From an uncultured Aliterella sp. (GTDB lineage Bacteria > Cyanobacteriota > Cyanobacteriia > Cyanobacteriales > Chroococcidiopsidaceae): DNA of 16,282 nucleotides. Both the position numbers and the translations under genes were made by a program. The notes beneath the pieces were generated by a model. It was not told the origin of the DNA and did not search any database. It worked only from the letters and a program-made list of their open reading frames with translations. The DNA is taken from assembly GCA_905479905.1 (NCBI GenBank), contig CAJQOK010000434.1:1-16282 (forward strand), given 5' to 3'. Shown here piece after piece: positions 1-7,236 of this stretch (position 1 is its first letter; the number at the start of each line of letters is the position of its first letter).

Positions 1-444
1 ATGCTCGTAAGTGCAAGTATTTGGATTTCCCCAGCTTTTGCTCTTGACTATAACAGAGAAAACTTGCTCGGCAGAGATTTTTCTGGGCAAGTATTGACCG
101 ATGCGAGTTTTACTAAAGCCAATTTACGCAACAGCAATCTAAGTCATAGCGATTTGACAGGTGTAAGTTTTTTTGCAGCTAATTTAGAGTCAGCAAATTT
201 GGAAGGCGCAAATTTGACTAATGCAACCTTAGATGCAGCCCGAATTATTAAAACTAACCTAACTAATGCAGTTTTAACCGGGGCTTTTGCTGCTAATGCT
301 AAGTTTGATGGCGCAATTATTGACGGTGCGGATTTTACCGATGTATTGCTGCGCCAAGATGAGCAAGACAACTTGTGTAAAATAGCTCAAGGTACTAACC
401 CCACCACTGGGAAAGAAACCCGCGAAACGTTGATGTGTAAGTAA
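1..444 (+). CDS. Thylakoid-lumen-type pentapeptide repeat protein (TL17-like), possibly 5'-truncated by the window
   Basis: 147 codons from the first base. Residues about 28-112 are tandem A(D/N)LXX-type pentapeptides (for example ANLRN, SDLTG, ANLES, ANLEG, ANLTN), which fold as a right-handed quadrilateral beta-helix. The C-terminal part, with an FTDVLLRQD stretch and two cysteines (C126, C146) near the end, resembles the chloroplast lumenal protein TL17 and its cyanobacterial relatives. A hydrophobic segment ending in AFA (residues 12-14) before LDY looks like a signal-peptidase site, so export to the lumen or periplasm is inferred. The signal peptide has no basic residues after this first Met and is short, so the true start may lie upstream of the window. 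Molecular function is unknown; the two cysteines could form a disulfide. It converges on dnaG with a 15-base gap. Confidence 0.85.
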   Translation: MLVSASIWISPAFALDYNRENLLGRDFSGQVLTDASFTKANLRNSNLSHSDLTGVSFFAANLESANLEGANLTNATLDAARIIKTNLTNAVLTGAFAANAKFDGAIIDGADFTDVLLRQDEQDNLCKIAQGTNPTTGKETRETLMCK

Positions 445-459
445 GTATTAGATGCGCCA

Positions 460-2391
460 CTATAGTAAGTCTGTCAAGCAAAATTGGCGCATCAAATCTA
501 ACTCTTGCAGCCGCCTTTGTGCGGTGTACAACGACTGATAATATAATTGGGAGTTTTCAGGATCGTTTATGGGATCTGTTTGCTCCCACAAATCCAAAAA
601 CGAGCGATAGCGTTTTTCACACAACACTCTTTCCATACAAGCGGTAGCGGCTTGAATTACTTGCGTACCCCGGAGTAAATCTTGCTGGGTTTTTTCATCT
701 AAGTGAAATAGAGGAGAAACTTGGGCTACTTCTGTAGCAGATTGTAAACAGCGAGTTTGAATACGAGAAACTAAACTGACTTGCTCCTCTGTTGAATTTA
801 TCTCAGACTTTTCATCGACAATTTGCTGCCACAAAAAGCGGTGATGAGACAAACTAAATTGCAAATTTTGCTCGTGTAAGGCGCTACTGACGGCTTGACG
901 ATGTTCTGGGCAGTGGAGATAAATTCGCAATAGCAAAGCCTCTGCTTGCTCTAATAGACTGCGCTCCGAGGCTTCGGGGAAGGCTTTATCTTTAGGGCTA
1001 CTCTGCTTTTGAGTTTTGTAAGCAATTGGTTTGCTTGACTGATATTTAGGAGAAATTTGGGCTAATAAATTCTCCGCTCGTAATGGTACAAGTCGTGCAT
1101 CTCCTAAGCTAAGAATCTCCGCGCAGCGACTTACATAATAATTGCGGGTATCGCTGTTATCAATTTGCTGGAGTAGCTTTACCATTGCTTTAGCCACTTG
1201 CTGAAAGTCTGTAGCTTGTTTAAGATTGCGATCGCCTATTAGTTGTAAAATCTGCCAATCTAGCCACAATGGAGCCTTTGCGAGTAAATCTCTGTAATCC
1301 TCCGGCGTTGAAGTATGCAAGTATTCATCTGCATCTTTTCCGGCGGGTAAATTAAGAATTTTTAGTTGTACTTCCCCGCGATAAGCTAGGTTAGCAATTT
1401 CACCAATGGCTCTTTCTGACGCTTGAATACCCGCCACATCCGCATCAAAGTTGAGAATTAATTGTTTTGACTCGCTGTAACGTAATATTTGTCTTACTTG
1501 CTCTAAACTGAGCGCTGTACCCAGAGAAGCCGCTACATTAGTTATTCCCGCCGCGTGCAGCGAAATTGCATCAAAATATCCTTCAACTACTACTGCACAA
1601 TCAAGCTCAGAAATTGCCGACTTAGCTTTATCTAAAGCAAATAAGGTTTTACCTTTACTAAAAAGCTCCGTTTCTGGGGAGTTAAGATACTTTGGTTGCT
1701 CATCGCCTAAACTTCTCCCTCCAAAGCCAATCACGCGCCCTTGCAAATCAAGGATAGGAATCATGACGCGATGGCGAAAATAGTCATAATAGCCATCTCC
1801 CGATTGACGTTGACGCAGTAAACCCGCCTGTTGTAACAACTGTACGGGGTAACGTTTTTGTTCTACTAAGTAACGGTATAATGTTTCCCAACTATCGGGC
1901 GCGTAGCCTAAGTTAAATTGTTGGATAGTTTCAGCTTTAAGTTTTCGGGCAAATAAGTAATGTAAAGCTGCTTCCCCTTGAGGTTGATATAGAGCGTGTT
2001 GATAAAACCGATTTGCGAGCGCTAAAATCTCGTACAATTGCTCTCGTAACGACAACTGTTGCTGTAATTGCTGGCGTTGCTCAGGTTCTAAAGTTTGTAC
2101 TGTTACTTGATAGCGCCTTGCTAAATCTAATACTACTTCGCTAAAAGACTGCTTTTGTAACTCCATCAAAAACTTAATCGCATCTCCACCCACGTTACAG
2201 CCAAAGCAGTAATACATTTGCTTTGATTGACTGACGCTAAAACTAGGAGTTTTTTCGGTGTGAAAAGGACATAAGCCTACAAAGCCTTTCCCACCTTTGC
2301 GTAAAACAACGTGATCGGAAATAACATCGTAAATGTCTGCTTTTTGTTTTACTTGCTCGACAGTATCGGGATGCAAGCGAGGAATTTGCAT
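460..2391 (-). CDS. dnaG: DNA primase DnaG
   Basis: 643 residues, ATG start. It makes RNA primers for leading- and lagging-strand replication together with the replicative helicase. The N-terminal zinc-binding domain has C41-x2-H44-x17-C62-x2-C65. The RNA-polymerase core follows, with the basic segment FRHRVMIPI near residues 205-213 and the conserved KYLNSPET at about 234-241. The TOPRIM domain carries the catalytic E270 in VVVEGYFDA and the acidic pair D316/D318 in NFDADVAG. Residues beyond about 430 form the less conserved helicase-interacting C-terminal region; the protein is longer than the roughly 580-residue E. coli enzyme, mainly here. It lies downstream of ureG on the same strand but is separated by 114 bases holding a palindromic repeat, so it is probably transcribed separately. 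Confidence 0.97.
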   Translation of the reverse strand: MQIPRLHPDTVEQVKQKADIYDVISDHVVLRKGGKGFVGLCPFHTEKTPSFSVSQSKQMYYCFGCNVGGDAIKFLMELQKQSFSEVVLDLARRYQVTVQTLEPEQRQQLQQQLSLREQLYEILALANRFYQHALYQPQGEAALHYLFARKLKAETIQQFNLGYAPDSWETLYRYLVEQKRYPVQLLQQAGLLRQRQSGDGYYDYFRHRVMIPILDLQGRVIGFGGRSLGDEQPKYLNSPETELFSKGKTLFALDKAKSAISELDCAVVVEGYFDAISLHAAGITNVAASLGTALSLEQVRQILRYSESKQLILNFDADVAGIQASERAIGEIANLAYRGEVQLKILNLPAGKDADEYLHTSTPEDYRDLLAKAPLWLDWQILQLIGDRNLKQATDFQQVAKAMVKLLQQIDNSDTRNYYVSRCAEILSLGDARLVPLRAENLLAQISPKYQSSKPIAYKTQKQSSPKDKAFPEASERSLLEQAEALLLRIYLHCPEHRQAVSSALHEQNLQFSLSHHRFLWQQIVDEKSEINSTEEQVSLVSRIQTRCLQSATEVAQVSPLFHLDEKTQQDLLRGTQVIQAATACMERVLCEKRYRSFLDLWEQTDPINDPENSQLYYQSLYTAQRRLQELDLMRQFCLTDLL

Positions 2392-2413
2392 AATTTTTTA
2401 TTATATATAGTCA

Positions 2414-2419
2414 ATTATA
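2414..2419 (-). promoter_or_regulatory. Possible -10 element upstream of dnaG
   Basis: Read on the minus strand the sequence is TATAAT, a perfect match to the bacterial -10 consensus. It lies 22 bases before the dnaG ATG. The hexamer 17 bases further upstream (TTTAAT) is a poor -35, and the whole stretch is AT-rich, so a chance match is possible. No Shine-Dalgarno sequence is visible before the ATG. Confidence 0.3.
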
Positions 2420-2460
2420 AATAAACGGCGTTGCTAATTAAATGTATAAATTTTGCAACG

Positions 2461-2481
2461 AGACGTTGCGATGCAACGTCT
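2461..2481. repeat. Palindromic repeat, copy 1 (9-bp arms, 3-base loop)
   Basis: Arms AGACGTTGC (2461-2469) and GCAACGTCT (2473-2481) are exact inverted copies around GAT. The same arms occur at 8629-8649 around GCT. Just before it, GCAACG (2455-2460) can also pair with CGTTGC (2464-2469), so two exclusive hairpins are possible. It sits between ureG and dnaG and could act as a transcript end or RNA stabiliser for ureG; there is no clear T-run, so terminator function is only inference. Similar hairpins built on GACGTTGC are common in intergenic regions of filamentous and Chroococcidiopsis-like cyanobacteria, as far as I recall. Confidence 0.8.
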
Positions 2482-2505
2482 TTCTTGCTCCATGCGGTTT
2501 AAACC

Positions 2506-3102
2506 CTAGCAAATATAACTCTGTACAAAATCAATTACCCTATCGACTCCGATTTGCGTCTTCAAGTTAGTAAACACAAAGGCTTTATTACCCCGCATTT
2601 TTTTAGTATCGCGCTCCATAATCCCTAAATCTGCTCCCACGTAAGGAGCAAGATCAATTTTGTTAATTACCAGCAAATCAGACTTAGTAATTCCTGGCCC
2701 ACCTTTACGCGGGATCTTGTCTCCGGCGGCTACATCAATCACGTATATAGTTAAATCTACCAATTCTGGACTAAAAGTTGCTGCCAAATTGTCGCCGCCA
2801 CTTTCCAAAAATACCAAGTCTAGATTAGAAAATCTTTGTTCTAATTGGGCGATCGCAACTAAGTTAATTGACGCATCTTCTCTAATCGCCGTATGTGGAC
2901 AACCACCCGTTTCTACCCCAATAATGCGATCGCTCTCTAATGCCTGACTTCGCACTAAATACTGAGCATCTTCTTGAGTATATATATCATTTGTGACTAC
3001 AGCAATATCATATTGTTGGCGCAATGCCTTACACAGAGCATCTACCAAAGCTGTTTTACCAGAGCCAACAGGCCCAGCTACTCCGACACGAAAAGCATTC
3101 AC
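2506..3102 (-). CDS. ureG: Urease accessory GTPase UreG
   Basis: 198 residues, GTG start; this start puts the conserved AFRVGVAGP directly at the N-terminus, as in the family. UreG is a SIMIBI-class GTPase that carries nickel and, with UreF, UreD/H and UreE, loads the urease active site. Visible motifs are the P-loop GPVGSGKT (10-17), the metal-binding C68-P-H70 in [18 protein letters not shown] (100-106) and the guanine-specificity motif NKID (147-150). Length is normal for the family. It is last in the accessory block and is separated from ureF by a dioxygenase gene, so it may depend on a different promoter. A 9-bp inverted repeat lies 12-36 bases before the start. No strong Shine-Dalgarno sequence is seen. 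Confidence 0.97.
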   Translation of the reverse strand: MNAFRVGVAGPVGSGKTALVDALCKALRQQYDIAVVTNDIYTQEDAQYLVRSQALESDRIIGVETGGCPHTAIREDASINLVAIAQLEQRFSNLDLVFLESGGDNLAATFSPELVDLTIYVIDVAAGDKIPRKGGPGITKSDLLVINKIDLAPYVGADLGIMERDTKKMRGNKAFVFTNLKTQIGVDRVIDFVQSYIC

Positions 3103-3113
3103 GTAAACTATTA

Positions 3114-3138
3114 TCTAAAGTTGTATTTTAACTTTAGA
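3114..3138. other. 9-bp inverted repeat just upstream of ureG
   Basis: TCTAAAGTT (3114-3122) and AACTTTAGA (3130-3138) are perfect inverted copies around a 7-base loop. On the ureG transcript the hairpin would end 11 bases before the GTG start, at the ribosome-loading region. Its stem is AT-rich, so stability is modest. It might be an operator, a weak terminator for the dioxygenase gene, or chance. Confidence 0.5.
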
Positions 3139-3227
3139 CTACTAAAATTAAAGTGACCAGATCATCATATTGATGCCATTCGGTACTTCGTACATCACTA
3201 CAATTTATCCTTACTTATTTAAGAATA

Positions 3228-4112
3228 TCAGTTTTGTCTCCAATAAATGTACTCTCTCTGAAGTTCTGAGAGCCTTGATGCAAGTACCGATAGTTCATCT
3301 TTAGGTAAGGAAGATTTGCAATAAAAGGGATATTTCGGTCGTCTAGAAGTGTAATCAAAAAATAGTGCGAACCTGTCTGACCCTGTAGGAATTTTCCCTC
3401 GGTGAAAAATATTAGCAGAATCAACTAAAACTACTGTACCAGAAGAACCTGTACAAGAGTTCCAAGATGATTCAGGTATAACTTTTTTTACAGTCTCATC
3501 TTTAATATAACCAGAACTATAGTTGAGTGACGAAGATAATAATGATGTTAAATACTTGGGGATATATTGAAACGGGCCACCATCCTCACTTACATCATTT
3601 AAGTAGACTATAACTTTAAAGTTACGATAATCTTCCATATCGGTATGCCATAGCCTCGACTTTAGTTGTACATTATTGACAACATCTCTACGTAAATATG
3701 CGCCATGATAGGCGACTGGAAGACCAATATAACTCTCTACAATATTAAGTAACCTTTCTTCAAGTCCCCAGAGAAAAATCTCTGGGTAGCTCATAATTTG
3801 AGAGGGAGTAGCATGGATAGCAAATTCATATTTATTTTTAGAGGGAATTGTGGGTATCGTTGGTAATAGTTTGTAGGCTGCGTCAGTAAGTAATGATGTA
3901 CAACAAATTCCCAAATCTTTTAAAGAGGTTACAAAAACTCCTTCACGTCTTATGGTGTCAACTATATCAAGGTCTTGTGGAGAAATTACAGGTAACTTGC
4001 TGCGGTATTCTTCAAGCGCTGCTGTATAAGCAAGCTCAGATGAATCCCTAAAAACAGGAAGTTGAGTAATCTCTTTGATAATTCGGTTACGTACTTGATA
4101 AAATCTTTGCAA
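3228..4112 (-). CDS. Putative 2-oxoglutarate/Fe(II)-dependent dioxygenase, PhyH-like
   Basis: 294 residues. The fold is suggested by the metal-binding pair H156-x-D158 in LWHTDME, the following DGGPFQYIPK (typical of phytanoyl-CoA dioxygenase-like proteins) and a distal H237 with R247 ten residues later, where these enzymes bind iron and the 2-oxoglutarate carboxylate. Such enzymes hydroxylate or otherwise oxidise small molecules or peptides; the substrate here is unknown. The N-terminal 100 residues match nothing I recognise. The start is TTG (4112) with no Shine-Dalgarno sequence, and the frame stays open to about 4163, so the N-terminus is uncertain; the first in-frame ATG is residue 107. 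The gene is visibly more AT-rich than dnaG or ureF, has no HIP1 site, carries its own promoter-like sequence, and splits ureF from ureG. I infer an acquired gene rather than a urease component. Confidence 0.75.
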   Translation of the reverse strand: MQRFYQVRNRIIKEITQLPVFRDSSELAYTAALEEYRSKLPVISPQDLDIVDTIRREGVFVTSLKDLGICCTSLLTDAAYKLLPTIPTIPSKNKYEFAIHATPSQIMSYPEIFLWGLEERLLNIVESYIGLPVAYHGAYLRRDVVNNVQLKSRLWHTDMEDYRNFKVIVYLNDVSEDGGPFQYIPKYLTSLLSSSLNYSSGYIKDETVKKVIPESSWNSCTGSSGTVVLVDSANIFHRGKIPTGSDRFALFFDYTSRRPKYPFYCKSSLPKDELSVLASRLSELQREYIYWRQN

Positions 4113-4470
4113 AATAGTTATAAATCTTGTACTGGTTTGGATATTAACTAGCAGGGTGATAGATTATTTTTTAGCTCTACTTGCTCAACATTTTGTCTAT
4201 GTTACTACCTATATTCTTGCAAGTATATTATGTTACAGTAGACATGAATAAATGTCAAAATATTAGATGGTAATTCGACTTCTTGCTACCAACCACGATT
4301 CAAAGCGAAAGTTTTTTCCCTTATCCATCACCAAGGTAAAAATTTGAAATTTTCCTGACAGTGGATCAACTATACAGTAAGAATAATTAGATTAAAACTT
4401 AAGTCTGCGATCGCTAATACCGAAATATTTTTTAACTTAGCGCTATTTGCTTAAAGGCTTTTGTGCTGTT
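4113..4470. other. 358-base gap between ureF and the dioxygenase gene
   Basis: AT-rich with no supportable open frame on either strand. It holds the promoter-like element at 4230-4258 and one HIP1 site at 4407-4414. The rest shows no RNA gene, clear terminator or repeat that I can recognise. Confidence 0.6.
4230..4258 (-). promoter_or_regulatory. Sigma70-type promoter for the dioxygenase gene, with overlapping inverted repeat
   Basis: On the minus strand TTGACA (4258-4253) is followed after exactly 17 bases by TAACAT (4235-4230), 4 of 6 matches to the -10 consensus. Transcription would begin near 4223, about 110 bases before the TTG start. An inverted repeat GACAT-N6-ATGTC (4241-4256) overlaps the -35 box and the spacer, where a repressor could bind. 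The promoter is a sequence match only; regulator unknown. Confidence 0.55.
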
Positions 4471-5139
4471 TCAACTGCGAAACAAGCGCGTGTATTGTGT
4501 TTCGTGCGCCATACTTGCCAAAGATAAACCCCAAGAGCAACTACTAAGCTCATCATCTTCTAAGCTAATAATTTCTGTAGCCGCAGCGCTAATATTAGTG
4601 TGTAATTCGTGCAGTAAAATTTGTCCGGCGGTTTGTCCTAAAGGAATTATTTTTACACCCGCAGTAATTAAATTAGTCGCCCAACTGTGCAAGTAGCCGA
4701 GAATTAAAGATTTTGAATCTATTTGCTCTAAAGCGGCGAAAATTCCCAAACAAACAGCATAATTACATTCACCCTGCAAACAAAAACTCTGCGCTTCTAG
4801 AGGTTTAATTGCTAACAACAAGTGCATTAAACTTTGTCCCATTTGCCAACTAGAGGCGCGTAACTCGCTAGTTTCTCTGGCGGCGGATAGCCATGTATTC
4901 CAGTAACTTAAAGCGGTTTTATCCTTCGAGACTGTAGCTTGATAAGCCCGTAACATTACCGCCGCTTCGATGCGAATTGCGCCATAACTCAATTCTTGCT
5001 CTAACCAGTGCTTGAGTGTGTGATTACTACTAATTTTTCCCCATTCTACCAGCGTCTCTAATCCTTCTGAGTAACTATAAGCTCCCACAGGTAAAGCCGG
5101 ACTAACTAACTGTAACAAGCTTAAAACCTGACTATCCAT
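4471..5139 (-). CDS. ureF: Urease accessory protein UreF
   Basis: 222 residues, ATG start. UreF is an all-helical protein that bridges UreD/H-bound apo-urease and UreG, and helps control GTP hydrolysis during nickel loading. The N-terminal [16 protein letters not shown] (13-28) is the family signature; the C-terminal part, with [19 protein letters not shown], is also typical. Length is normal. The ATG overlaps the end of ureE by 8 bases (5132-5139), which supports translational coupling. After its stop the urease block is interrupted by 358 non-coding bases and the dioxygenase gene. Confidence 0.96.
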   Translation of the reverse strand: MDSQVLSLLQLVSPALPVGAYSYSEGLETLVEWGKISSNHTLKHWLEQELSYGAIRIEAAVMLRAYQATVSKDKTALSYWNTWLSAARETSELRASSWQMGQSLMHLLLAIKPLEAQSFCLQGECNYAVCLGIFAALEQIDSKSLILGYLHSWATNLITAGVKIIPLGQTAGQILLHELHTNISAAATEIISLEDDELSSCSWGLSLASMAHETQYTRLFRS

Positions 5140-5575
5140 TGCTATGATGCTTGTACGCGCCTTGTTCGGGGAAAAATGGCATAATTTCCGAAATTACCTC
5201 AAAGTTTAGCTGTTCTAGCATTTTTTGCAATACTGGGTCGGGCGCTAAACGTAAATAATCGGTAGAAATTTCTACAGGTACGTGACGATTGCCTAGGTGA
5301 TACGCAGCTTTGAGTAATTCTAAAGAATTAGTTGTAGTTACGGTAATAACTGGCTCTGATTTGGCGCTAACTCGCACTAAAATAGTTTCTCCGTAGTCTT
5401 GCAACAAATCTCCTGCTTGCAATACCGTGCCTCTAGGTAAATGTAAGTAGACAACTTCTCCTTCTACCGTTGTAAAACGGTGACGGCTGCGAGTACGTTC
5501 TTCCGCCGTTAGAGCTAAACTAAAATTGACTAAAGTAGACTTGTTTGGCGGCTTAATTTGCGTCAAAGTTAGCAT
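5132..5575 (-). CDS. ureE: Urease accessory metallochaperone UreE
   Basis: 147 residues, ATG start. UreE delivers nickel to UreG and the urease activation complex in the cytoplasm. The N-terminal peptide-binding domain (about 1-70) is followed by a ferredoxin-like metal-binding domain with the conserved [14 protein letters not shown] (90-103); H98 corresponds to the dimer-interface nickel ligand (H96 of the Klebsiella protein). The extra histidines found nearby in Klebsiella (HHDH) are replaced here by APDP. The C-terminus has only a short YKHHSNG in place of a long His-rich tail, so storage capacity for nickel is probably low. It overlaps ureF by 8 bases and begins 8 bases after the stop of the exported DUF4168 gene, suggesting one transcript for all three. 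Confidence 0.95.
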   Translation of the reverse strand: MLTLTQIKPPNKSTLVNFSLALTAEERTRSRHRFTTVEGEVVYLHLPRGTVLQAGDLLQDYGETILVRVSAKSEPVITVTTTNSLELLKAAYHLGNRHVPVEISTDYLRLAPDPVLQKMLEQLNFEVISEIMPFFPEQGAYKHHSNG

Positions 5576-5583
5576 AAATAACT

Positions 5584-6060
5584 TTAACCACGCAGACGGC
5601 GCAATTCTTGATTTACTCGTTTTTTAACGGCGGGATCGCTATTGTACCTATTTTTGATGGCGTTAAATTGCCCCACATCTAAACCATGCTCTCGAATCTT
5701 TTTGGCGGAAAATTCGCAAAAGCTTTCAAATTGATTGCGGATACCTGCTGACAGACTAGCTAAAGCTTCTGGGCGATCGCAACTAACTTCTGGTACATTT
5801 CCCCCAGTCAGACTGCTAATTTTTTGCTGGGTACTTCGGCGCTCCATTTCAATCGCCAACGCAGCGCGGGCAAATTTGGCAATATCGCCATCGCTAAAGT
5901 CTTGAGCGTAAGCAGCGCTACTAAAAACTATACTTCCAAAACGCCCGGAAACGTCAGGCGCAAATCCAGAGAGCAAACCTAGAGCCGAAAAAACTACCAC
6001 AATAAGACTGCGCGACAACATCCGGTTTGGGTAAGAATTGATTGGTAAAGGGGTGAGCAT
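5584..6060 (-). CDS. Exported DUF4168-like protein
   Basis: 158 residues from the ATG at 6060; a TTG six codons further upstream is less likely, and a third possible start is the ATG at 6021. A hydrophobic stretch (SLIVVVFSALGLL) followed by SSAAYA-QDF indicates a Sec signal peptide, so the mature protein would be periplasmic or lumenal. The mature part is helical, with FARAALAIEMERR near its start and a closing FNAIKNRYNSDPAVKKRV segment, which is how cyanobacterial DUF4168 proteins look. Two cysteines (in VSCDRP and ESFCEF) may form a disulfide. Function is unknown. Only 8 bases separate its stop from ureE, so the genes are probably co-transcribed; whether the protein has anything to do with urease or nickel cannot be told from the sequence. 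Confidence 0.75.
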   Translation of the reverse strand: MLTPLPINSYPNRMLSRSLIVVVFSALGLLSGFAPDVSGRFGSIVFSSAAYAQDFSDGDIAKFARAALAIEMERRSTQQKISSLTGGNVPEVSCDRPEALASLSAGIRNQFESFCEFSAKKIREHGLDVGQFNAIKNRYNSDPAVKKRVNQELRRLRG

Positions 6061-6174
6061 AATTACGGATCTTGGCAAAACTACAACACCGGAGCGGTAT
6101 CATTATGTTTTGAAGTATTTTAGACGTTATAAGTTCCAGCGATTAATTGCCATACAAGAAAGTTTATCGCTAAG

Positions 6175-7155
6175 TTACAGGAAAATTTGACTTAGCTGGA
6201 TAACTTTAGTTTGCAGCAGAGCCTCTTCTTCGGCTCCTTGCTTGAGACTAACTTCCAACTCTAGCAACAAAGGTAAAGTAGCCACAAGTTGCTCGACGCT
6301 GAGAGACTTTACTTCTTGCTGGAGAAAGTAAACGCGGTTAGGGTTGCCAATTTCTGCTGCTTGAGCAATTATTTTTTTATCGCGCTCTTGAGCTTCTGTC
6401 ATTATTTTTACCCATAACAGAGTCCGAAATTGTCCGACTAAAGTGGCAACAATTTTTAAACCAGGCTCGTTACGATTAAGTAATTGCCCTACCAATGTTA
6501 ACGCCTGGGCGGTATTTCCCTCAGCAATTACTTTTATTAAGTCTAAGCTCGTTTGCGATGTGGCTTGAACTAAATTATTGACAATATCTATACTTATTGG
6601 GGCTTGAGAATCGCCAGCATACAAACGCAGTTTTGTCAACTCATTATACAGTTGGCGAGTATTATTACCTACAGATTGGGCGATTAAAGTTGTGCTGCTA
6701 GAAGATAGTTTTACCCCGACTTCTTGGGCAATTTTTTCAACTTGCTGTACTAGCTGCTTTGTCTCCCAAGGCGGAATTAAGGCAAACTCTTTAATTTCGG
6801 CGTACTCTTTCCACAAAGCTGTAGATTTAAGCCTACCATCGGGTTTATTGCGGCTAGTTAGTAGCAAAACTGACGTTTCGGGGATTACAGGCAAAGTACG
6901 CTTTAATTGAACAAGTAGATCGTCAGGGCATTGTTGACCAATAGTAGTATTTACCAGCCAAACTAAACGGCTACCAGTGCCAAAAGCTGGAGTCATAGCT
7001 TGATTTAGCGCTTCAGTAACCGCATCAGGAGTATCAGAGGTGTGTTGAGTATAGTTAAAACTAGCCCAGTTAGAATCGACAGTTTGAGCGCGTAATATCT
7101 GTACTGATGATGCGATCGCAAATTCATCATCTCCCCAATAGTAGTAAATTGGCAT
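6175..7155 (-). CDS. holA: DNA polymerase III delta subunit HolA
   Basis: 326 residues, ATG start. Delta is the clamp-loader subunit that opens the beta sliding clamp. The N-terminus (PIYYYWGDDEFAI) is the usual HolA opening; an AAA+-like domain without a working P-loop follows, including the PETSVLLLTSRNKPDGRLKS segment (about 91-110), then a helical domain with QSVGNNTRQLYNELTKL (about 160-176), and a C-terminal collar domain with RNEPGLKIVATLVGQFR (about 228-244) and the ending KQGAEEEALLQTKVIQL. Length is typical. It is divergent from the DUF1868 gene, with an 81-base shared upstream region, and is not in an operon with the DUF4168 gene as far as spacing (114 bases) shows. Confidence 0.93.
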   Translation of the reverse strand: MPIYYYWGDDEFAIASSVQILRAQTVDSNWASFNYTQHTSDTPDAVTEALNQAMTPAFGTGSRLVWLVNTTIGQQCPDDLLVQLKRTLPVIPETSVLLLTSRNKPDGRLKSTALWKEYAEIKEFALIPPWETKQLVQQVEKIAQEVGVKLSSSSTTLIAQSVGNNTRQLYNELTKLRLYAGDSQAPISIDIVNNLVQATSQTSLDLIKVIAEGNTAQALTLVGQLLNRNEPGLKIVATLVGQFRTLLWVKIMTEAQERDKKIIAQAAEIGNPNRVYFLQQEVKSLSVEQLVATLPLLLELEVSLKQGAEEEALLQTKVIQLSQIFL

Positions 7156-7236
7156 AAGAAAGTATTTGTTAGCTACACAAATTTTAAATGACTAATCTTG
7201 GCGTAAAATTTAACAAGGGAAGCGAGGCGACGGATC

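Noticed and set aside
3183-3193. GTAC-TTC-GTAC near ureG as a possible NtcA site.
   Set aside because: NtcA sites need GTA and TAC separated by 8 bases; here the spacing is 5.
4471-6060. A complete urease operon.
   Set aside because: Only accessory genes are present. No ureA, ureB, ureC or ureD sequence occurs in the window, so the structural genes must lie elsewhere.
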